DNA of 64,000 bases from Apteryx mantelli. Taxonomy: Eukaryota; Chordata; Aves; Apterygiformes; Apterygidae. A program made the position numbers and the translations under genes. The notes under the pieces are model-generated. The model searched no databases and was not told the DNA's origin. It saw only the letters and a program-made list of their open reading frames with translations. The stretch covers positions 564,781 to 628,780 of the forward strand of contig NC_090015.1 of assembly GCF_036417845.1 (NCBI RefSeq), given 5' to 3'. Of this stretch, positions 1 through 20,784 are shown piece by piece (the stretch's first letter is position 1; each line of letters begins with the position of its first letter).

Positions 1-170
1 AAACGATGATAAAGATAATGATAAAGATAAAAACGATGATAAAGATGATGATAAAGATAAAGACGGTGGTGATAAAGGTGATGCTAATGGTAAAGAGGAT
101 GTTAATGATGAGGAGGATGATGATGATGATGGTGGTGAGGAGGAAGGGCGGCGGCGAGGTGAGTATCGGG
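1..170. repeat. GATAAA/GATGAT-rich simple repeat at the window edge
   Basis: AT-rich GAT/AAA triplets grade into GAT/GGT triplets and end in GGCGAG followed by gtgagt, a good-looking donor. One frame would read Asp/Lys-rich, unlike the Gly/Arg-rich FUS segment expected here, and the phase does not clearly join exon 7. I take it as intronic simple repeat; an exon end cannot be fully excluded. Confidence 0.5.
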
Positions 171-768
171 GGGCGAGAGCCGGTTGTTTGATGCTTGTTT
201 GTCTGCTGTTTGCCGCTACTTGTGATCTGTTAACAAACTCTGCGTTTTATGTGCTACAGGTGTGAAAGGCAATGAAACTTTATCAATTCTCCTTCCGCCT
301 TCCGCATTTTAGGTTAAGAGTGAGGGCGAAAAACACACACAAAAAAAACGCAAAAACGTACCAAAAAAAACCGAGCCGAAAAGCTTACGCTAGGGAAGAC
401 CTAGGGGTTAGCGTGACGGAGCGCACAAAAAGTGGGGTTTTGCGACTGTTTTCCCACCGTGCCCCCCCCCCAAATTCCCAGGGAATTCCCCCTCCCCCCC
501 CACCCCGGGCAGCCGCCATCCCGCCTCCGCTGCGTCCAAGATCTCCGGGAGCTTCCGCCGGCGGACCGCGACCCCCCCCCACTCCCCAAAACCCCCCGAA
601 TCCCCCCCAAACGCCCCGTCGCCGAGGCAGCGAGCGGTCAGGGAGGAGGAGCCGCCCTGGCGCCCTGGTTTGCGCTCGAGTCGCATCCGCTTTAGCGGAA
701 AACCGGTAGCCGAGGAAGGAAAAAAAAATTTAAAAAAAGCTTCATTATCTTCTAATTTATCTTCCCAG

Positions 769-3271
<2,503 letters not shown>

Positions 3272-3299
3272 GTGAGGCACCCGCTGGGGGGCACCTCTG

Positions 3300-3754
3300 T
3301 GTGAGGGTGTGATGCCTGGGGTTTCTGTTATCAGTAGGTTCTAGAGTTAACAGTGTGCAAGTAAATACTTGCTGAGGTCCAGGTCGCTTTGGATGCAGCG
3401 TGGGTGCTGGTAACTCTGAAACCTAATGATAAAGCTGCCTTTAAGCAGATTCCTGGAGTAGTTTGCTAGTACTGGAGTAGTTTGCTAGTTTCGAAGTTTC
3501 TTGGTGGTGTTATCAGTAGGTTCCAGAGTTAACATTGACCAAGTAAGTATTTGTTGAGGTTTGAGTTGGTTTTGGATGCAGTGGGAGCGCCAGTAACTCT
3601 GAAACCTAATGATAAAGCTGCCGTTGAGCAGATTTCTGGAGTGGTTTCAGTTTTGAAGCTTCTTGGTGGTGCTGTTATCAGTGGGTTCCAGAGTTAACAT
3701 TGACCAAGTAAATATTTGTTGAGATTTGAGTTGGTTTTGGATGCAGTGTGGGTA
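3300..3754. repeat. Tandem repeat of roughly 170-190 bp running into the gap
   Basis: Two and a half diverged copies of a unit marked by GTTATCAGTAGGTTC, AACTCTGAAACCTAATGAT and TTTGGATGCAG. Unlike its surroundings it is AT-rich. One copy carries an internal doubling of GGAGTAGTTTGCTAGT (about 3455-3490). The array continues into the N gap and probably explains why assembly failed there. It lies in FUS intron 14 or beyond. Confidence 0.8.
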
Positions 3755-3954
3755 NNNNNNNNNNNNNNNNNNNNNNNNNNNNNNNNNNNNNNNNNNNNNN
3801 NNNNNNNNNNNNNNNNNNNNNNNNNNNNNNNNNNNNNNNNNNNNNNNNNNNNNNNNNNNNNNNNNNNNNNNNNNNNNNNNNNNNNNNNNNNNNNNNNNNN
3901 NNNNNNNNNNNNNNNNNNNNNNNNNNNNNNNNNNNNNNNNNNNNNNNNNNNNNN
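3755..3954. other. Assembly gap (200 N)
   Basis: Exactly 200 undetermined bases, so probably a placeholder length. The final exon of FUS (+) and the final exon of KAT8 (-) are both unseen and should lie here: FUS exon 14 ends with a donor at 3272, and the last visible KAT8 exon also ends with a donor (gtgcgt, minus strand, 3971-3977). Confidence 0.95.
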
Positions 3955-10073
<6,119 letters not shown>

Positions 10074-10230
10074 GGCCGCCGCCGCCACCGCCTCCTCGGC
10101 CGGCGCGCCGGAAGTGGCGTCACCGCCGGCGCCGCGCGCCGCGCGCGGGGAGGGGGGGCGCGTTGCCAGGAGACCGGAGGGGCGGGAACAGAGAGAGCGA
10201 GAGAGAGGGAGAGAGAGAGAGACTCCTCCA
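10074..10230 (-). promoter_or_regulatory. KAT8: Likely KAT8 promoter, CpG-rich, with ETS-type site and GA repeat
   Basis: Immediately upstream of the KAT8 ATG. It contains CCGGAAGTGGCGTCAC at about 10107-10122, an ETS-type GGAAGT core joined to a CRE-like GCGTCA, in a CpG-dense stretch with no TATA box. A GAGAGA tract spans about 10190-10222. Function is inferred from position and motifs. Confidence 0.5.
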
Positions 10231-10675
10231 GCGTCCTAGAGCGCCCCCGCGGCGCCCGGAGCGATCCCAGCGTGCCCCGCGGCGCGCCACCCCCCCCCCA
10301 ACGGGGTCCTCCAGAGTCCCAGAGCGCCCGCGGCGCGTTACACACCCCCCCCCCCCCCACCCCGCACGGGGTCCTCCAGTGTCCCAGAGCGCCCCGCGGC
10401 GCCCGGAGCGAGCCCAGCGAGCCCCGCGGTGTGTCACCCCCCCCGGGGGTCCCTCAGTGTCCATCACCCCCCGTTCCCCCCCCTCAGGGTCCCCCAGTAT
10501 CCCATCACGCCCCGCTCCCCCTCCGGGGTCCCCCAGTGTCCCATCACCCCCCGTTCCCCCCCTCAGGGTCCCCCAGTGTCCCATCACCCCCCTCTCCTCC
10601 CCCTCCCGGGGTCCCCCACTATCCCATCACCCCCCGCTCCCCCCCCCCGAGGCCACACGTCCCCACAGCGACACT
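10230..10675. repeat. Imperfect repeat between KAT8 and the first zinc-finger gene
   Basis: First, three long units of the type GGGTCCTCCAGTGTCCCAGAGCGCCC with CGGCGCCCGGAGCG. Then shorter units around GGGTCCCCCAGTGTCCCATC. No gene is seen here; it separates the KAT8 5' end from the 3' end of the zinc-finger gene. Confidence 0.75.
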
Positions 10676-10683
10676 TTGGAGGT

Positions 10684-10689
10684 TTTATT
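10684..10689 (-). terminator. Poly(A) signal of the first zinc-finger gene
   Basis: AATAAA on the minus strand, about 10 bases after the stop codon of the zinc-finger gene. This implies a very short 3' UTR. Confidence 0.7.
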
Positions 10690-10699
10690 GCCCCCCCGC

Positions 10700-13600
10700 T
10701 TAATTACAGGCCCCTAACAAGGCGCCCTGACGAAGCTCCCCGGCGCCAGCCCTTCTTGGGGGCAAAACCGGGGCAAATGGGGCAGCGGCGAGGTGCCCTG
10801 GGGGCCGCTCAGCCCTCCGCGGTGCCCACGGCGCCCCGGCGTCCCCCATGTCCCTGGTGTCCCCCGTGCTGACGTCCCTGGTGTCCCTGGTGTCCCCCAC
10901 GTTGACGTTCCTCATGTCCCTGGTGTCCCCCACATCCCTGGTGTCCCCTGTGCTCATGTCCCCGGTGTTCCCCCTGCCCCCAGCGTCCCTGGTGCCCCCC
11001 GTGCCCACGTCCCTGGTGCCCCCCGTGTCGACATCCCCCCCATCCCCGGTGTCCGCCGCGTCCCTGGTGCCCGCCGTGTCGACGTCCCCCCCATCCCCGG
11101 TGTCCGCGGCGTCCCTGGTGCCCCCCGTGTCGACGTCCCCCCCGCCCCAGGCGCCCCCCGCGTCCCCGGCGGCGGGCGGCGGGTGCGTCTTCTGGTGCCG
11201 GGTGAACTGGGGCTTGTAGCGGAAGCGCTTGCCGCAGCGGGCGCAGCCGTAGGGCTTCTCGCCGGTGTGGATGCGCTGGTGCTTGACGAGGTTGGAGCTG
11301 ACGCAGAAGCTCTTGCCGCAGGCGCCGCAGCGGAAGGGCCGCTCGCCCGTGTGCGTGCGCTGGTGCTCGATGAGCGTGGAGCTCTGGCCGAAGGCCTTGC
11401 CGCACTCGCCGCAGCGGTAGGGCCGCTCGCCGGTGTGCGTGCGCAGGTGGGAGCCCAGGTGGGTCTTCTTCTTGAAGCGCTTGGGGCACTGCGGGCAGGC
11501 GAAGGGCTTCTCGCCCGAGTGCGTGCGCTGGTGCTTGAGGAGGTTGGAGCTGAGGCTGAAGCGCTTGCCGCAGGCGCCGCAGCCGTAGGGCTTCTCGCCG
11601 GTGTGCGTGCGCAGGTGCTTGGCCAGGTTGGAGGTGCGCCCGAAGGCCCGGCCGCACTCGGGGCAGGCGAAGGGCGTCTCGCCCGTGTGCACGCGCCGGT
11701 GCTCGGCCAGCGTGGAGCTGCGGCTGAAGGCGCGGGCGCAGACGGGGCAGGCGTAGGGCCGCTCGCCCGTGTGCACGCGCCGGTGCTCGGCCAGCGTGGA
11801 GCTGCGGCTGAAGCTCTTGGCGCACTGGCCGCAGGTGAAGGGCCGCTCGCCCGTGTGCGTCCGCTGGTGCTCCAGCAGGTTGGAGCTCTGCCCGAAGGCC
11901 TTGCCGCACTCAGTGCACCGGTACGGCTTGGACACGACGCCGCCGCCGCCGCCGCCGGGCCCCTCCAGCAGCCCCAGCAGGTTGATGAAGCCCCGCGAGC
12001 GCCCCGGCGCCCGCCGCCGCCCCGCTGCCGTGGCCGCACCTGCGAGGGAGAGGAGAGGAGAGCTGCAGGGACCCTAGTGCCACCAGGAGCTTCGCGTTGG
12101 CACCCACGGCGTGTCCTGCACCGCCACGGACATCAGGTCTGCACCTACGGGGTGTCCTGCACCGCCACGGACATCAGGTCTGCACCTACGGGATGTCCCG
12201 CACCGCCACGGACATCAGGTCTGCACCTACGGGATGTCCTGCACCACCACGGACATCAGGTCTGCACCTACGGGGTGTCCTGCACCACCACGGACATCAG
12301 GTCTGCACCCATGGGGTGTCCTGCACCGCCACGGACATCAGGTCTGCACCTACGGGATGTCCTGCACCGCCACGGACATCAGGTCTGCACCTACGGGATG
12401 TCCCGCACCGCCACAGACATCAGGTCTGCACCTACGGGGTGTCCTGCACCGCCACGGACATCAGGTCTGCACCTACGGGGTGTCCTGCACCGCCACGGAC
12501 ATCAGGTCTGCACCTACGGGATGTCCCGCACCACCACGGACATCAGGTCTGCACCTACGGGATGTCCTGCACCACCACGGACATCAGGTCTGCACCTACG
12601 GGATGTCCCGCACCGCCACGGACATCAGGTCTGCACCTACGGGGTGTCCTGCACCGCCACGGACATCAGGTCTGCACCTACGGGGTGTCCTGCACCACCA
12701 CGGACATCAGGTCTGCACCTACGGGATGTCCTGCACCACCACGGACATCAGGTCTGCACCTACGGGGTGTCCCGCACCGCCACGGACATCAGGTCTGCAC
12801 CTACGGGATGTCCTGCACCGCCACGGACATCAGGTCTGCACCTACGGGGTGTCCTGCACCGCCACGGACATCAGGTCTGCACCTACGGGATGTCCTGCAC
12901 CGCCACGGACATCAGGTCTGCACCTACGGGGTGTCCCGCACCACCACGGACATCAGGTCTGCACCTACGGGGTGTCCTGCACCACCACGGACATCAGGTC
13001 TGCACCTACGGGATGTCCTGCACCACCACGGACATCAGGTCTGCACCTACGGGGTGTCCTGCACCACCATGGACATCAGGTCTGCACCTACGGGGTGTCC
13101 TGCACCTCCACGGACATCAGGTCTGCACCTACGGGGTGTCCTGCACCGCCACGGACATCAGGTCTGCACCTACGGGATGTCCTGCACCACCACGGACATC
13201 AGGTCTGCACCTACGGGATGTCCTGCACCACCACGGACATCAGGTCTGCACCCATGGGATGTCCTGCACCGCCACGGACATCAGGTCTGCACCTACGGGA
13301 TGTCCTGCACCGCCACGGACATCAGGTCTGCACCTACGGGATGTCCTGCACCACCACGGACATCAGGTCTGCACCTACGGGATGTCCCGCACCACCACGG
13401 ACATCAGGTCTGCACCTACGGGATGTCCCGCACCACCACGGACATCAGGTCTGCACCTACGGGATGTCCTGCACCACCACGGACATCAGGTCTGCACCCA
13501 TGGGATGTCCTGCACCGCCACAGACATCAGGTCTGCACCTACGGGGTGTCCCGCACCACCACGGACATCAGGTCTGCACCTACGGGGTGTCCTGCACCAC

Positions 13601-16600
13601 CACGGACATCAGGTCTGCACCTACGGGATGTCCTGCACCGCCACGGACATCAGGTCTGCACCTACGGGATGTCCTGCACCACCACGGACATCAGGTCTGC
13701 ACCTACGGGATGTCCTGCACCACCACGGACATCAGGTCTGCACCCATGGGATGTCCTGCACCGCCACGGACATCAGGTCTGCACCTACGGGATGTCCTGC
13801 ACCGCCACGGACATCAGGTCTGCACCTACGGGATGTCCTGCACCACCACGGACATCAGGTCTGCACCTACGGGATGTCCCGCACCACCACGGACATCAGG
13901 TCTGCACCTACGGGATGTCCCGCACCACCACGGACATCAGGTCTGCACCTACGGGATGTCCTGCACCACCACGGACATCAGGTCTGCACCCATGGGATGT
14001 CCTGCACCGCCACAGACATCAGGTCTGCACCTACGGGGTGTCCTGCACCACCACAGACATCAGGTCTGCACCTACGGGATGTCCTGCACCACCACGGACA
14101 TCAGGTCTGCACCTACGGGATGTCCTGCACCACCACGGACATCAGGTCTGCACCTACGGGGTGTCCTGCACCGCCACGGACATCAGGTCTGCACCTACGG
14201 GATGTCCTGCACCACCACGGACATCAGGTCTGCACCCATGGGATGTCCTGCACCACCACGGACATCAGGTCTGCACCTACGGGATGTCCTGCACCACCAC
14301 GGACATCAGGTCTGCACCTACGGGATGTCCTGCACCACCACGGACATCAGGTCTGCACCTACGGGGTGTCCTGCACCGCCACGGACATCAGGTCTGCACC
14401 CATGGGATGTCCTGCACCGCCACGGACATCAGGTCTGCACCTACGGGGTGTCCTGCACCACCACGGACATCAGGTCTGCACCTACGGGGTGTCCTGCACC
14501 ACCACGGACATCAGGTCTACACCTACGGGGTGTCCTGCACCACCACGGACATCAGGTCTGCACCTACGGGGTGTCCTGCACCGCCACGGACATCAGGTCT
14601 GCACCTACGGGATGTCCCGCACCGCCACGGACATCAGGTCTGCACCTACGGGGTGTCCTGCACCACCACGGACATCAGGTCTGCACCTACGGGATGTCCT
14701 GCACCGCCACGGACATCAGGACTGCACCTACGGGATGTCCCGCACCGCCACGGACATCAGGTCTGCACCTACGGGGTGTCCTGCACCACCACGGACATCA
14801 GGTCTGCACCTACGGGATGTCCTGCACCACCACGGACATCAGGTCTGCACCTACGGGGTGTCCTGCACCACCACGGACATCAGGTCTGCACCCATGGGGT
14901 GTCCTGCACCACCACGGACATCAGGTCTGCACCTACGGGGTGTCCTGCACCGCCACGGACATCAGGTCTGCACCTACGGGATGTCCTGCACCGCCACGGA
15001 CATCAGGTCTGCACCCATGGGGTGTCCTGCACCACCACGGACATCAGGTCTGCACCTACGGGGTGTCCTGCACCACCACGGACATCAGGTCTGCACCCAT
15101 GGGATGTCCTGCACCACCACGGACATCAGGTCTGCACCTACGGGGTGTCCTGCACCACCACGGACATCAGGTCTGCACCTACGGGGTGTCCTGCACCGCC
15201 ACGGACATCAGGTCTGCCCCTACGGGGTGTCCTGCACCACCACGGACATCAGGTCTGCACCTACGGGGTGTCCTGCACCACCACGGACATCAGGTCTGCA
15301 CCTACGGGGTGTCCTGCACCGCCACGGACATCAGGTCTGCACCTACGGGATGTCCTGCACCACCACGGACATCAGGTCTGCACCTACGGGATGTCCTGCA
15401 CCGCCACGGACATCAGGTCTGCACCCATGGGGTGTCCTGCACCACCACGGACATCAGGTCTGCACCTACGGGATGTCCTGCACCACCACGGACATCAGGT
15501 CTGCACCCATGGGATGTCCTGCACCACCACGGACATCAGGTCTGCACCTACGGGGTGTCCTGCACCACCACGGACATCAGGTCTGCACCTACGCGATGTC
15601 CTGCACCTCCACGGACATCAGGTCTGCACCCATGGGATGTCCTGCACCACCACGGACATCAGGTCTGCACCTACGGGGTGTCCTGCACCACCACGGACAT
15701 CAGGTCTGCACCTACGGGGTTTCCTGCACCACCACGGACATCAGGTCTGCACCTACGGGGTGTCCTGCACCACCACGGACATCAGGTCTGCACCTACGGG
15801 GTGTCCTGCACCACCACGGACATCAGGTCTGCCCCTACGGGGTGTCCTGCACCACCACGGACATCAGGTCTGCACCCATGGGATGTCCTGCACCACCACG
15901 GACATCAGGTCTGCACCTACGGGGTGTCCTGCACCACCACGGACATCAGGTCTGCACCCATGGGATGTCCTGCACCACCACGGACATCAGGTCTGCACCT
16001 ACGGGGTGTCCTGCACCGCCACGGACATCAGGTCTGCACCTACGGGGTGTCCTGCACCACCACGGACATCAGGTCTGCACCTACGGGGTGTCCCGCACCA
16101 CCACGGACATCAGGTCTGCACCTACGGGATGTCCTGCACCACCACGGACATCAGGTCTGCACCTACGGGATGTCCTGCACCGCCACGGACATCAGGTCTG
16201 CACCCATGGGGTGTCCTGCACCGCCACGGACATCAGGTCTGCACCCATGGGATGTCCTGCACCGCCACGGACATCAGGTCTGCACCTACGGGATGTCCTG
16301 CACCGCCACGGACATCAGGTCTGCACCCATGGGGTGTCCTGCACCACCACGGACATCAGGTCTGCACCTACGGGGTGTCCCGCACCACCACGGACATCAG
16401 GTCTGCACCTACGGGGTGTCCTGCACCACCACGGACATCAGGTCTGCACCTACGGGATGTCCTGCACCGCCACGGACATCAGGTCTGCACCTACGGGGTG
16501 TCCCGCACCGCCACGGACATCAGGTCTGCACCTACGCGATGTCCTGCACCACCACGGACATCAGGTCTGCACCTACGGGGTGTCCTGCACCGCCACGGAC

Positions 16601-19600
16601 ATCAGGTCTGCACCTACGGGGTGTCCCGCACCGCCACGGACATCAGGTCTGCACCTACGGGGTGTCCTGCACCGCCACGGACATCAGGTCTGCACCTACG
16701 GGGTGTCCTGCACCACCACGGACATCAGGTCTGCACCCATGGGATGTCCCGCACCACCACGGACATCAGGTCTGCACCTACGGGATGTCCTGCACCGCCA
16801 CGGACATCAGGTCTGCACCTACGGGATGTCCTGCACCACCACGGACATCAGGTCTGCACCTACGGGGTGTCCTGCACCGCCACGGACATCAGGTCTGCAC
16901 CTACGGGGTGTCCTGCACCGCCACGGACATCAGGTCTGCACCTACGGGATGTCCTGCACCACCACGGACATCAGGTCTGCACCTACGGGGTGTCCTGCAC
17001 CGCCACGGACATCAGGTCTGCACCTACGGGATGTCCTGCACCGCCACGGACATCAGGTCTGCCCCTACGGGATGTCCTGCACCTCCACGGACATCAGGTC
17101 TGCACCTACGGGATGTCCCGCACCACCACGGACATCAGGTCTGCACCTACGGGATGTCCCGCACCGCCACGGACATCAGGTCTGCACCTACGGGGTGTCC
17201 TGCACCACCACGGACATCAGGTCTGCACCTACGGGATGTCCCGCACCGCCACGGACATCAGGTCTGCACCTACGGGATGTCCTGCACCACCACGGACATC
17301 AGGTCTGCACCTACGGGATGTCCTGCACCACCACGGACATCAGGTCTGCACCCATGGGATGTCCTGCACCACCACGGACATCAGGTCTGCACCCATGGGA
17401 TGTCCTGCACCACCACGGACATCAGGTCTGCACCTACGGGGTGTCCTGCACCACCACGGACATCAGGTCTGCACCTACGGGATGTCCTGCACCACCACGG
17501 ACATCAGGTCTGCACCCATGGGATGTCCCGCACCGCCACGGACATCAGGTCTGCACCTACGGGGTGTCCCGCGCCACCACGGACATCAGGTCTGCACCCA
17601 TGGGATGTCCTGCACCACCACGGACATCAGGTCTGCACCTACGGGATGTCCTGCACCACCACGGACATCAGGTCTGCACCTACGGGATGTCCTGCACCAC
17701 CACGGACATCAGGTCTGCACCTACGGGATGTCCCGCACCGCCACGGACATCAGGTCTGCACCTACGGGGTGTCCTGCACCGCCACGGACATCAGGTCTGC
17801 ACCTACGGGATGTCCTGCACCGCCACGGACATCAGGTCTGCACCTACGGGATGTCCTGCACCACCACGGACATCAGGTCTGCACCTACGGGATGTCCTGC
17901 ACCGCCACGGACATCAGGTCTGCACCTACGGGGTGTCCTGCACCACCACGGACATCAGGTCTGCACCTACGGGATGTCCTGCACCGCCACGGACATCAGG
18001 TCTGCACCTACGGGGTGTCCTGCACCGCCACGGACATCAGGTCTGCACCTACGGGGTGTCCTGCACCGCCACGGACATCAGGTCTGCACCTACGGGGTGT
18101 CCTGCACCACCACGGACATCAGGTCTGCACCTACGGGATGTCCCGCACCACCACGGACATCAGGTCTGCACCTACGGGGTGTCCTGCACCGCCACGGACA
18201 TCAGGTCTGCACCTACGGGATGTCCTGCACCACCACGGACATCAGGTCTGCACCTACGGGATGTCCTGCACCACCACGGACATCAGGTCTGCACCTACGG
18301 GGTGTCCTGCACCACCACGGACATCAGGTCTGCACCCATGGGATGTCCTGCACCACCACGGACATCAGGTCTGCACCTACGGGATGTCCCGCACCACCAC
18401 GGACATCAGGTCTGCACCTACGGGGTGTCCTGCACCACCACGGACATCAGGTCTGCACCTACGGGATGTCCTGCACCGCCACGGACATCAGGTCTGCACC
18501 TACGGGATGTCCTGCACCACCACGGACATCAGGTCTGCACCTACGGGGTGTCCTGCACCACCACGGACATCAGGTCTGCACCTACGGGATGTCCTGCACC
18601 ACCACGGACATCAGGTCTGCACCCATGGGGTGTCCTGCACCGCCACGGACATCAGGTCTGCACCTACGGGATGTCCTGCACCACCACGGACATCAGGTCT
18701 GCACCTACGGGGTGTCCTGCACCACCACGGACATCAGGTCTGCACCTACGGGATGTCCTGCACCGCCACGGACATCAGGTCTGCACCTACGGGATGTCCT
18801 GCACCACCACGGACATCAGGTCTGCACCTACGGGGTGTCCTGCACCACCACGGACATCAGGTCTGCACCTACGGGATGTCCTGCACCACCACGGACATCA
18901 GGTCTGCACCTACGGGATGTCCTGCACCACCACGGACATCAGGTCTGCACCTACGGGGTGTCCTGCACCACCACGGACATCAGGTCTGCACCCATGGGAT
19001 GTCCTGCACCACCACGGACATCAGGTCTGCACCTACGGGATGTCCCGCACCACCACGGACATCAGGTCTGCACCCATGGGGTGTCCTGCACCACCACGGA
19101 CATCAGGTCTGCACCTACGGGGTGTCCTGCACCACCACGGACATCAGGTCTGCACCTACGGGATGTCCCGCACCGCCACGGACATCAGGTCTGCACCTAC
19201 GGGATGTCCTGCACCACCACGGACATCAGGTCTGCACCTACGGGGTGTCCTGCACCGCCACGGACATCAGGTCTGCACCTACGGGGTGTCCTGCACCGCC
19301 ACGGACATCAGGTCTGCACCTACGGGATGTCCTGCACCGCCACGGACATCAGGTCTGCACCTACGGGATGTCCTGCACCACCACGGACATCAGGTCTGCA
19401 CCTACGGGGTGTCCTGCACCACCACGGACATCAGGTCTGCACCTACGGGATGTCCTGCACCACCACGGACATCAGGTCTGCACCCATGGGGTGTCCTGCA
19501 CCGCCACGGACATCAGGTCTGCACCCATGGGGTGTCCTGCACCGCCACGGACATCAGGTCTGCACCTACGGGATGTCCTGCACCACCACGGACATCAGGT

Positions 19601-20434
19601 CTGCACCTACGGGGTGTCCTGCACCGCCACGGACATCAGGTCTGCACCTACGGGGTGTCCTGCACCGCCACGGACATCAGGTCTGCACCTACGGGGTGTC
19701 CTGCACCACCACGGACATCAGGTCTGCACCTACGGGATGTCCCGCACCACCACGGACATCAGGTCTGCACCTACGGGATGTCCTGCACCACCACGGACAT
19801 CAGGTCTGCACCCATGGGGTGTCCTGCACCGCCACGGACATCAGGTCTGCACCCATGGGGTGTCCTGCACCGCCACGGACATCAGGTCTGCACCTACGGG
19901 ATGTCCTGCACCACCACGGACATCAGGTCTGCACCTACGGGGTGTCCTGCACCGCCACGGACATCAGGTCTGCACCTACGGGGTGTCCTGCACCGCCACG
20001 GACATCAGGTCTGCACCTACGGGGTGTCCTGCACCGCCACGGACATCAGGTCTGCACCCATGGGGTGTCCTGCACCGCCACGGACATCAGGTCTGCACCT
20101 ACGGGGTGTCCTGCACCACCACGGACATCAGGTTTGTCCCGCACCACCGGGGCCGTCACAACCCCCGTCACCTCCCGCGCGCTGTTTTGGAGGACTCTTC
20201 CCGGCCCGGTGTCTCCTCCGTCCCCTCGTGCGCAGCCGCTTCCGGCGGGTGGTTTCGTTTCCCACCCGGAAAATCCCCCCCCACCCCCACTGCAAGGGTC
20301 GTTTTTCCTCCCGTTTTTTCCCCCCGGGTGTTTTTTCCCCCACGGGGCCCTTCCCGGCTCCGCGCGCGGTCGCGGCCTGGCTCCGGTCTCGCTCCGGTCT
20401 CACCTGCGCCGGGGGGCGGCTCGGGGCGCTGCAT
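10700..20434 (-). CDS. C2H2 zinc-finger protein, nine fingers, two coding exons
   Basis: Probable nuclear DNA-binding protein of unknown target. Exon 1 (20404-20434) encodes [11 protein letters not shown] and ends in gtgaga; exon 2 (10700-12039) follows acceptor cgcag. Phases match (31 nt, then 2 nt completing the codon), giving about 456 residues. After a Gly-rich linker with [11 protein letters not shown] come nine consecutive fingers, from [20 protein letters not shown] to [19 protein letters not shown], joined by TGERP/TGEKP linkers. All zinc ligands are present. The C-terminal 150 residues are Gly/Asp/Thr/Arg-rich and repetitive ([18 protein letters not shown]). No KRAB or SCAN box is seen. 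Mammals have ZNF668 and ZNF646 near KAT8, but I cannot assign orthology. The intron is the 41-bp array. The reading frame is intact. Confidence 0.88.
10840..11165 (-). repeat. Coding minisatellite in the zinc-finger C-terminus
   Basis: Tandem units of about 12-54 bases around GTGTCGACGTCCCCCCCATC and CCCTGGTGTCCC encode repeated [17 protein letters not shown] and GDTRDM-like peptides. They stay in frame with the fingers and end at the normal stop, so the repeat is translated if the gene is. Confidence 0.8.
12105..20132. repeat. 41-bp satellite array, about 196 copies, filling the zinc-finger intron
   Basis: Near-perfect head-to-tail units of 41 bases; the unit contains GGTCTGCACCTACGGGGTGT, then CCTGCACCGCC, then ACGGACATCA. 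Variation is almost confined to a few two-state sites: GGGGTGTCC or GGGATGTCC, TCCTGCACC or TCCCGCACC, ACCGCC or ACCACC, and the linked pair CCTACGG or CCCATGG. Because 41 is not a multiple of 3 and no unit has a plus-strand stop, all three plus frames stay open for 8 kb. It begins about 65 bases upstream of exon 2 and ends about 270 bases before exon 1. Confidence 0.97.
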
Positions 20435-20780
20435 GGCGTTGGGGCCCCCCCGGAAAACGGACGGACGGATGGACGGATGGACAGACGGACGGACAGACAG
20501 ACGGCGGCCTCTTCCCCCCCCCTCCTCCCCCCCCTTCCTCCGGAGCGCGGCACCGGCTCCCGGCCCCGCGGGACCCCGACGTAATCGCGGCGGCGACGGA
20601 AGTGCCGGGGCGGCCGCTCGGAGCCGCCGGCCCCCTCGGCCCCCCGCTGCCCCCCGCTGCCCCCCGCTGCCCCCCGCTGCCCCCCGCTGCCCCCCAGCCC
20701 GGCCCGACCCGACCCCCCCCGGCGGCGGCAGCTGCTCCGCTTTCGCCTCCTTTCGCCCCGGAATGCGGCGGCAACGCCGG
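20435..20780 (-). promoter_or_regulatory. Likely promoter and 5' UTR of the first zinc-finger gene
   Basis: CpG-rich stretch just upstream of the exon 1 ATG at 20434. It includes a GGACGGAC/GGATGGAC run (about 20457-20500) and five tandem CCCCGCTGC units (about 20642-20692). No TATA box is seen. The role is inferred from position. Confidence 0.45.
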
Positions 20781-20784
20781 GGTG

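Noticed and set aside
12105-20132. CRISPR-like direct-repeat array
   Set aside because: Units are head-to-tail with no unique spacers, and the setting is a vertebrate intron.
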